The notes under the pieces were generated by a model that worked only from the letters and a program-made list of their open reading frames with translations, had not been told where the DNA came from and searched no databases. Both the position numbers and the translations under genes were made by a program. Source: a bacterium (GTDB lineage: Bacteria > Cyanobacteriota > Vampirovibrionia > Gastranaerophilales > JAILCC01). Taken from it: a stretch of 37,128 bases of DNA. The DNA lies in NCBI GenBank assembly GCA_024680555.1, contig JAILCC010000009.1:1-37128 (forward strand), given 5' to 3'. This document shows, one piece after another, positions 32,600 through 37,128 of the stretch. The first letter of the stretch is position 1; each line of letters opens with the position of its first letter.

Positions 32600-32639
32600 A
32601 TAAGACCTTATGAAACAACACAAGGGTCTTATTTTTTTT
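32600..32639 (+). terminator. Intrinsic terminator inside the leader
   Basis: Stem ATAAGACC (32600-32607) and GGTCTTAT (32625-32632) followed by eight T. It separates the promoter from the gene at 32833. Confidence 0.85.
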
Positions 32640-32724
32640 CAAAAAATTTACATTTACACAATAAAATAGCAATTTATACCCTTCACGGGTTTTGCTAAAA
32701 AAGTAAAAAAGGAGAAATCAAATT

Positions 32725-32799
32725 ATGATAAATACCCGACGTATAACTCAAGCAAATCGTAAGTTAGTTAGAATAGCAAACCTTATTTGGGGTTTGTAA
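32725..32799 (+). CDS. 24-residue leader ORF
   Basis: ATG 32725 with an excellent AAAGGAG 8-9 bases upstream; it starts 'MINTRRITQANRKLV', is Arg/Asn-rich and ends at TAA 32797-32799, 33 bases before the next start. Codons 7-10 form the left arm of a 10-bp stem whose right arm touches the next gene's ribosome-binding site. A leader peptide is more likely than a stand-alone product. Confidence 0.5.
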   Translation: MINTRRITQANRKLVRIANLIWGL

Positions 32800-32812
32800 T
32801 CCCTTGAGTTAT
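32743..32812 (+). promoter_or_regulatory. Long-range stem enclosing leader ORF, next to downstream RBS
   Basis: Perfect 10-bp inverted repeat ATAACTCAAG (32743-32752) and CTTGAGTTAT (32803-32812), with an inner hairpin CAAACC...GGTTTG. GGAGG (32813-32817) follows directly, then ATG 32833 at an unusually long 15-base spacing. Ribosomes on the leader ORF would melt the left arm. Confidence 0.55.
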
Positions 32813-32832
32813 GGAGGCTCATTAAACAGACA

Positions 32833-34224
32833 ATGTCAGCAATAAACGCAATATTTTCAGCATTAGGCAATAATTCATCATTGTGGTCAATCGCCACCAA
32901 AGACGGTATAGAGACAGTAGGCAGAACCGCAATGGCATATAAAGAGGGTTCAAAAACCTCTGAAAAATTCGGCAAGTTAGAAGCAAGAGAAAAACTCATA
33001 GAAGCGAATGCAACCTCAGTAGTATGGTTGGGCGGCATTCCGTTATTAAAGGTTTTATTTGATAAGTTATATACAAACAAAAAGTACGGCTTTGCACAGT
33101 TTAAAGAATACGGCATGGATGCCCTTGCAAAGACCGATATCAGACTGCTTAATCCTGAATCTCCGCAAGCATTAACACTTGCAAATATTAAGAATGATGC
33201 GTTAAAAGGACATGTTGAAAAGATTTTAAGCAATAAAGATGCGTTTAAAATGAACTTTGCAAAAAGGTCAATGATTTCTACGCTTATTCCTATTGCTCTT
33301 GTCGGATATATTCTTCCAAAAACCGTTTATGCTTTCACCCACAAAATGATTGCAAAAGAAAAAAGAGAAGCTCTCAAAACGGCATACAGAAATCAACAAG
33401 CTAAAAAAGATGAAATAATCAATTCAACACCTGCTTTTGCCACATTTATGGGCAAGGCAAACAGAACCAACCTTTCATTCCATGGCGGAACATTCTTTGA
33501 AAATATTTCAAAATATTTTGTTCATCCAAATACAAACATGGTAATGGTTGATGGTGGTATTTGGGCAGGCAGAGCAGGTTCTTCAAGGAATTTGAAAGAA
33601 GCCGGCGAAAGAACAATATACGAACTCGGCTATATCGGTATTTTGTACAAAGGCGGCGATTATGTTGCAAAAGGTTTGAACTGGTTAACTAAGAAAATTG
33701 CCGGAATTTCTACTGCTCTTGATGCTAAGCTGCTTCAAGATAAATCATTTACGGAAGGACTTCTTGCGTTGTCTAAAGACAAAAATGCAGCACAAGCTGC
33801 GCTTGAACTCGTTGATGATAGCGAAAAAGGCATAATTTCGTTGATTGATAGCGATTTGGCTAAAAATGGCGGCAAATTCTCCAACCTCACATTACAAGCT
33901 GCACAAAAACTTGGCTTTATCCACGTGGTTGAAGGCGAAAGAAATCCGCTCAAATTTATTGAAACAAAAGAAATTTCTAACTTGAATAAACAACTCAAAG
34001 AATTTGTTACAACCCTTGCTGAAGGTAAAACTCCGGAAAACTTGATTAAGAAAGCTAAATGGCTCAAGAGGGGTTCTGTAGCGGCGAATATCGCTATATG
34101 CTCGGCTGCTCTTGCAATCGGTTTGCCAAAACTTCAATACTTCTTCAGAAGCAAAGTTTCAGACAACACAGTTGCACCCGGGCTTACACAGTATTATGAC
34201 CAAGAAGACCAACCCAAAGCATAA
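32833..34224 (+). CDS. Large lineage-type membrane protein of unknown function
   Basis: 463 residues, not recognised. Roughly three hydrophobic segments are visible: about 62-80 ('SVVWLGGIPLLKVLFDKLY'), about 150-172 ('STLIPIALVGYILPKTVYAF') and about 425-447 ('AANIAICSAALAIGLPKLQY'). Between the second and third lies a soluble region of ~250 residues with many Lys and amphipathic helices. No Sec signal peptide. The C-terminus 'DNTVAPGLTQYYDQEDQPKA' is polar. Base use is less AT-skewed at third positions than in neighbours such as plsC, as often seen in highly expressed genes. It follows the elaborate leader at 32441-32832 and ends 3 bases from the convergent MATE gene. Confidence 0.75.
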   Translation: MSAINAIFSALGNNSSLWSIATKDGIETVGRTAMAYKEGSKTSEKFGKLEAREKLIEANATSVVWLGGIPLLKVLFDKLYTNKKYGFAQFKEYGMDALAKTDIRLLNPESPQALTLANIKNDALKGHVEKILSNKDAFKMNFAKRSMISTLIPIALVGYILPKTVYAFTHKMIAKEKREALKTAYRNQQAKKDEIINSTPAFATFMGKANRTNLSFHGGTFFENISKYFVHPNTNMVMVDGGIWAGRAGSSRNLKEAGERTIYELGYIGILYKGGDYVAKGLNWLTKKIAGISTALDAKLLQDKSFTEGLLALSKDKNAAQAALELVDDSEKGIISLIDSDLAKNGGKFSNLTLQAAQKLGFIHVVEGERNPLKFIETKEISNLNKQLKEFVTTLAEGKTPENLIKKAKWLKRGSVAANIAICSAALAIGLPKLQYFFRSKVSDNTVAPGLTQYYDQEDQPKA

Positions 34225-34227
34225 AAA

Positions 34228-35568
34228 TTAAAAGAATTTTTTGACGGAATTTTTTAATTTTATTTTGTATGCAAAATAAAGAATTATTGTTGCTGCTATC
34301 CAAGCTGCAGGTCCGGCAAAACAAATTCCTTTGTAACCGAAATAATACCCCAAAACAAATGCGCAAATTGTTCTTGCGACAAGTTCACCGACTCCCGACC
34401 ACAAAGGTGCCATAACCTCTCCCATTCCTTGCAGAACATTTCTGAAAATCATCAGCAAGCCCAAGAAAATGAAAAATATTATTACGATATACAAATATAT
34501 TTGCGCAAGCCGAATAACTTCTTCGTTAATTTCGTTTAAAAAGACTGAAATCATTGGTCTTGAATACAGTGAAATAATTATGGCTGAAAAAAGGCTTATC
34601 CATATGGCAATAACGACTCCAGCCTTTGCGCCATCCTTTATTCTTGTCCATTTTTTTGCACCGAAATTTTGTGCCGTAAAGACTGCCAGAGTTGCACCAA
34701 GAGCAATATAAGCTTGTGAGAACAGTTGGTCAACCCTTACTGCGGTTGTGAATGCGGCTACTGCGGTTGAGCCGAAAGTATTTAGCACAAATTGAATTGC
34801 TATCATTCCCAAAGACAGTATGGACATTTGAAAACCCATGGGGATGCCGACTTTTAGGTGTTCATATAAAAATCTCCAATCTGTTTTCCAGTCCTCTTTT
34901 TTCAAACGCAAAACAGGAAATTTTATGAACATATAAGTAACGCAAAGCAGAGTCGAAATTGCCTGTGCGACAACCGTTGCATAGCCTGCTCCCTGAATTC
35001 CGAGTTTGAATTTTATTATAAAAAGCAAGTCCATAAAAATATTCAAAAAGGCGGAAACTATAAGGAAATAAAGGGGTGTTTTGCTATCGCCCAATGCCCT
35101 TATGACGTTTGCCGACAGGTTATAAAAAATTGTGGCAAAAATCCCTCCGAACATTATAACAAGATAGCTTGCTGCCAAGTTGATTATGTCATCCGGTGTT
35201 CTTAGCAAGGCTAGGAGTTTGTAGCTGAATGGGGTTGATATTGCCGTCATAATTACTGAAAGAATTGCGGAGAGGATGACGGATGCAGCAAAAGATTTTC
35301 TGACCAAATGATGTTCTCCCGCCCCGAATTTTTGAGCGGTTATAATCGTAAAACCCTGTGTGGAAGCGAAGATAAAACTTATTACCAGAAAAATTAACGG
35401 AGCGGTTACACCAGTGGCGGCAAGCGCCTTTAGCCCAATAATTCTTCCGACAATTAAGGTATCTGTCAGATGATAAACCTGCTGAAAAACATTTCCCAAA
35501 AATATCGGAAACATAAAAAACAGTAGAAGTTTATAAGGATTTCCTGTCGTTAATTCTTTTGTAGCCAT
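34228..35568 (-). CDS. MATE family efflux transporter
   Basis: 446 residues with about twelve membrane helices. The family N-terminus is visible: 'LLLFFMFPIFLGNVFQQVYH' then 'DTLIVGRIIGLKALAATGVT'; mid-protein 'RALGDSKTPLYFLIVSAFLN' is the repeat-typical segment. These export drugs or metabolites in exchange for Na+ or H+. It is closest in style to the DinF/NorM-like group common in Firmicutes gut bacteria. It starts 2 bases after the aldolase gene stops, without a clear Shine-Dalgarno, so it is translated by coupling. Confidence 0.95.
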   Translation of the reverse strand: MATKELTTGNPYKLLLFFMFPIFLGNVFQQVYHLTDTLIVGRIIGLKALAATGVTAPLIFLVISFIFASTQGFTIITAQKFGAGEHHLVRKSFAASVILSAILSVIMTAISTPFSYKLLALLRTPDDIINLAASYLVIMFGGIFATIFYNLSANVIRALGDSKTPLYFLIVSAFLNIFMDLLFIIKFKLGIQGAGYATVVAQAISTLLCVTYMFIKFPVLRLKKEDWKTDWRFLYEHLKVGIPMGFQMSILSLGMIAIQFVLNTFGSTAVAAFTTAVRVDQLFSQAYIALGATLAVFTAQNFGAKKWTRIKDGAKAGVVIAIWISLFSAIIISLYSRPMISVFLNEINEEVIRLAQIYLYIVIIFFIFLGLLMIFRNVLQGMGEVMAPLWSGVGELVARTICAFVLGYYFGYKGICFAGPAAWIAATIILYFAYKIKLKNSVKKFF

Positions 35569-35570
35569 TG

Positions 35571-36359
35571 TTATTTGAGTATTTTTTTGTATCTGCCTTC
35601 AAGTGTTTTAATTCTTTGATAATCTTCTTTTCGGGGGAAGAATTTTTCCTGTTTATTTTTAAGCCATTCCATTTCAAATTCTATTGCTTTTAAAATTCCT
35701 TCTTCTGCTTTTTGGGAAGAAAGAGAACTTTTGGCATCAAAAATTATTTTTCTTGTTTCAAACCCCGTCAAATAGGGCATAGACTTGAAGAAAGGAATAG
35801 AAAGAGTATCTACCTGACCGCCGACAATAAAGAGTTTTTCCTTTTTCGCCATTTCTTTTGATATGGTTTTTGCCATTTCAAAAATTTGAGCACTGTTGAC
35901 CTCATATTTAGTGATACTCAAGCTTTCGGACATGTCGGTTCTGCCCAAAACTATTCCGTCTATGGCTTGAAAATCTTCACAAGAGACGATTTCATCAAGT
36001 TTTTCGTATGCTGTTTGGGTTTCGATATTAACCAAAAGAGTAAGCCCTTTTAATTCGTTGGCGGAAAAGACTGTTTTTGTTGCATCGACAAATTTTTTGA
36101 TAGCATAAGCGGATTCAATCATTGGAGCAACGATAATATTTGCGCCGGCAATTTTTGCATCATAAAGGTCTTTTATCGCACCGCAGCCGCCGACTTTTAT
36201 GGCAAAGTCGAGTCCCGACATCGCAGCTATATTCGTAAGACGCATGGCTTCTTCCATTGTCGTTCCTTCGGCTTCAAACTCTGCTTTTATGCCTATTACG
36301 TGATAGTTTTCTTTTAAATCACGCAAAACTGTTATCATTTTTTCGTCAAAACGGTTCAT
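35571..36359 (-). CDS. HpcH/HpaI aldolase / citrate-lyase beta-like protein
   Basis: 262 residues. A TIM-barrel enzyme of the PEP/pyruvate-binding superfamily: 'GIKAEFEAEGTTMEEAMRLT', 'AGANIIVAPMIESAYAIKKF' (metal- and substrate-side strand with Glu), 'LLVNIETQTAYEKLDEIV' and 'GIVLGRTDMSESL' follow the HpcH/HpaI order of motifs. The usual product would come from a class II aldol cleavage or condensation with pyruvate, oxaloacetate or acetyl-CoA, but the substrate is unknown. Starts at ATG 36359 with AGGAA directly before it. Paired with the MATE exporter. Confidence 0.8.
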   Translation of the reverse strand: MNRFDEKMITVLRDLKENYHVIGIKAEFEAEGTTMEEAMRLTNIAAMSGLDFAIKVGGCGAIKDLYDAKIAGANIIVAPMIESAYAIKKFVDATKTVFSANELKGLTLLVNIETQTAYEKLDEIVSCEDFQAIDGIVLGRTDMSESLSITKYEVNSAQIFEMAKTISKEMAKKEKLFIVGGQVDTLSIPFFKSMPYLTGFETRKIIFDAKSSLSSQKAEEGILKAIEFEMEWLKNKQEKFFPRKEDYQRIKTLEGRYKKILK

Positions 36360-36403
36360 TTCCTATTGCCCGATTTACTATCTGATAATAATATAACCTA
36401 AAA

Positions 36404-36438
36404 ACACGATTATAGCGATTAGGGTATGTTGTTAATAA
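36404..36438 (-). promoter_or_regulatory. Promoter/operator region of aldolase-MATE
   Basis: A TATAAT (minus strand, within 36404-36414, in CGCTATAATCG) lies about 50 bases before the aldolase ATG. Just upstream an imperfect dyad ATGTTGTT-AATAACAT (about 36425-36440) covers the -35 area and may bind a regulator. Confidence 0.4.
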
Positions 36439-36477
36439 CATATGTATTGTATCTTGCAGTTTGAGTATTAATAACAG

Positions 36478-36500
36478 TCCCCGCGAGTCGGATTTGAACC
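36478..36500 (-). other. tRNA 3'-end-like fragment, candidate attachment site
   Basis: Read on the minus strand it gives GGTTCAAATCC, the conserved T-arm core of tRNAs, followed by GACTCGCGGGG, an acceptor-stem-like tail. No matching CCCGCGA 5' acceptor strand, D-arm or anticodon arm is found on the 5' side (36501 upward), so only the last ~25 bases of a tRNA gene are present. This is the usual footprint left by an element that integrates into a tRNA 3' end. Confidence 0.45.
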
Positions 36501-36516
36501 AAACTTTGATGTAGAG

Positions 36517-36541
36517 AATACGAGAAACGAACTCATATTCT
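36517..36541. repeat. Inverted repeat with 9-bp arms and 7-base centre
   Basis: GAATACGAG-AAACGAA-CTCATATTC, one mismatch on this strand and a U-G pair on the other. It is 17 bases from the tRNA-like fragment. The arm and centre sizes suit a tyrosine-recombinase core site; no T-run follows, so it is not a terminator. Confidence 0.35.
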
Positions 36542-36648
36542 TTGTTTATGATTAATTGAAAACTTAAAAATTTTCAAAAAATGTTTTTACATTAACACAT
36601 TAACTCTGTTTTAATCACATTTCAAGTCCATTTGGGCATACTTAATAA

Positions 36649-36809
36649 ATTTTAGTAAATTTGTTTAAAAACGCTGTATACCAAACACTCACTATAATAG
36701 AGGCTAATTTTGCAAAATTTCAAGAGCCGGAAACTATTGATTTTTCGTTCAAAAAATTAAACAAGTTTACGAAGAAATATTAAAACAATACGCAAATCAC
36801 CATAAATAA
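36649..36809 (+). pseudogene. Possible decayed ORF
   Basis: A frame open from 36649 reads 'NLFKNAVYQTLTIIEANF' and on to 'FQEPETIDFS', then stops at TAA 36781. An overlapping frame continues with coding-like 'VQKIKQVYEEILKQYANHHK' to TAA 36807-36809. No Shine-Dalgarno or ATG. A single-base shift near 36750 would join them. Weak evidence; composition alone could give this. Confidence 0.2.
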
Positions 36810-36864
36810 GTCCGTTTTTGACATACCTTTCTATTATAATAATTATAAAAATTGAGGTAAAATT

Positions 36865-36930
36865 ATGTGGTTTTTAAATCTTATTTGGACAGTTATTATA
36901 TTTCTTTTCATTGCTGGTTTATTTATGTGA
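36865..36930 (+). CDS. 21-residue membrane micropeptide
   Basis: ATG 36865 with GAGGT about 8 bases upstream, TGA 36928-36930. After 'MWFLNLIW' the rest is almost wholly hydrophobic ('TVIIFLFIAGLFM'), enough for one membrane helix. Too short to assign; possibilities are a type I toxin-like or holin-like peptide, or a small membrane-protein regulator. It lies inside the AT-rich block beyond the tRNA-like fragment. Confidence 0.45.
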   Translation: MWFLNLIWTVIIFLFIAGLFM

Positions 36931-36977
36931 TGGTTAATTGACTAGTTTTATGATACTTTTAAGAAAAAGGGTCTGGT

Positions 36978-37128
36978 ATGATAGAAGAGATTAAAAAATT
37001 TGATGTGATATGGACAAGGCGTGATGCAAAAACCAATACATTATATACAATACAAGATGATAATTTATATAATTCTTGCAATGTATGGTTTATGCTAGTT
37101 CAAGACAGAAATAATATAACTCAGTATT
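36978..37128 (+). CDS. Hypothetical protein, 5' part (runs off window)
   Basis: ATG 36978 with AAGGG 7 bases upstream; open to the window end for 50 codons. Begins 'MIEEIKKFDVIWTRRDAKTN', soluble and mixed-charge so far. No recognised family. Second gene after the micropeptide in the AT-rich right-end block. Confidence 0.55.
   Translation, partial: MIEEIKKFDVIWTRRDAKTNTLYTIQDDNLYNSCNVWFMLVQDRNNITQY

Larger units (their letters stand above)
32476..32639 (+). ncRNA. Putative ~164-nt leader or small RNA ending in a terminator
   Basis: Bounded by a strong promoter and an intrinsic terminator. Folds seen by eye are AGTTAG (32478-32483) with CTAACT (32538-32543); GGAAA (32494-32498) with TTTCC (32530-32534); TTATATC (32551-32557) with GATATAA (32566-32572); and the terminator stem. 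It contains a 14-codon ORF. It does not match 6S RNA (ends do not pair), SRP RNA, tmRNA, T-box or any riboswitch I know. It could be a free sRNA or an attenuator for the gene downstream. Confidence 0.5.

Noticed and set aside
32476..32639. 6S RNA, SRP RNA or tmRNA
   Set aside because: The ends do not pair as in 6S, there is no SRP apical GGAA-type domain, and there is no tRNA-like part.
36478..36570. Complete tRNA gene on the minus strand
   Set aside because: The palindrome at 36517-36541 could mimic an anticodon arm (7-base loop), but the stem is 9 bp, position 37 is not a purine, and no D-arm or matching 5' acceptor strand exists.

Overview
The window is AT-rich, densely coded bacterial chromosome. 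Most of it is housekeeping metabolism and translation: EF-G, RF1, Glu- and Cys-tRNA synthetases, PNPase, ClpP, signal peptidase I, EPSP synthase, dihydropteroate synthase and the ilvBNC branch. Several features suggest an uncultured gut member of the non-photosynthetic cyanobacterial sister group (Melainabacteria/Vampirovibrionia, perhaps Gastranaerophilales). These are a pseudopilin-type protein with an 'AFTLAETLITL' signal, tandem acetyltransferase-like proteins whose N-terminus contains 'NIQNFG', and a large membrane protein found next to them that I do not recognise. The placement is inference from gene style and was not tested.

Layout. 1-2323: the end of fusA faces two sugar-type ABC permeases across a bidirectional terminator. 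2506-9845: a rightward run of ahcY, aroA-plsC-dtd, lepB-folP-rqcH(NFACT). 9876-10376: a small leftward unknown gene. 10500-13817: the ilvB-ilvN-ilvC operon, closed by a terminator. 13866-15555: an accessory pocket of small, overlapping and broken genes, bounded by REP-like hairpins with GTAG feet. 15556-18769: leftward operon prfA - small protein - pyrimidine-nucleoside phosphorylase - uracil-DNA glycosylase. 18852-25506: a CheR-like methyltransferase, pnp, an Fsr-like MFS exporter, an orphan soluble histidine kinase and a pseudopilin-like protein. 25631-27204: clpP and hisG, leftward. 27332-30162: gltX-cysS. 30165-34224: lineage-type unknowns, namely two acetyltransferase-like paralogues, a protein-kinase-like protein, and a membrane protein behind an elaborate leader. 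34228-36359: a MATE exporter with an HpcH/HpaI-type aldolase. 36478-37128: a tRNA 3'-end-like fragment followed by AT-rich sequence with tiny ORFs, which could be one edge of an integrated element running off the right side.

Regulation. Several promoters share an extended -10 of the form TGnTAAAAT or TGCTATAAT (aroA, lepB, gltX, clpP, hisG). Two genes (the first ABC permease and aroA) have the -10 box placed so that the start codon itself would be the transcription start and have no Shine-Dalgarno, which suggests leaderless mRNAs. The most unusual control region is 32441-32832. It combines a strong promoter, a 14-codon Arg-rich leader ORF, an intrinsic terminator, a second 24-codon leader ORF and a 10-bp long-range stem that abuts the ribosome-binding site of the downstream gene.

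The best candidates for undescribed biology are this leader and its gene, the compact kinase-like protein beside it, the REP-bounded micro-gene pocket, and the possible element edge at the right end.
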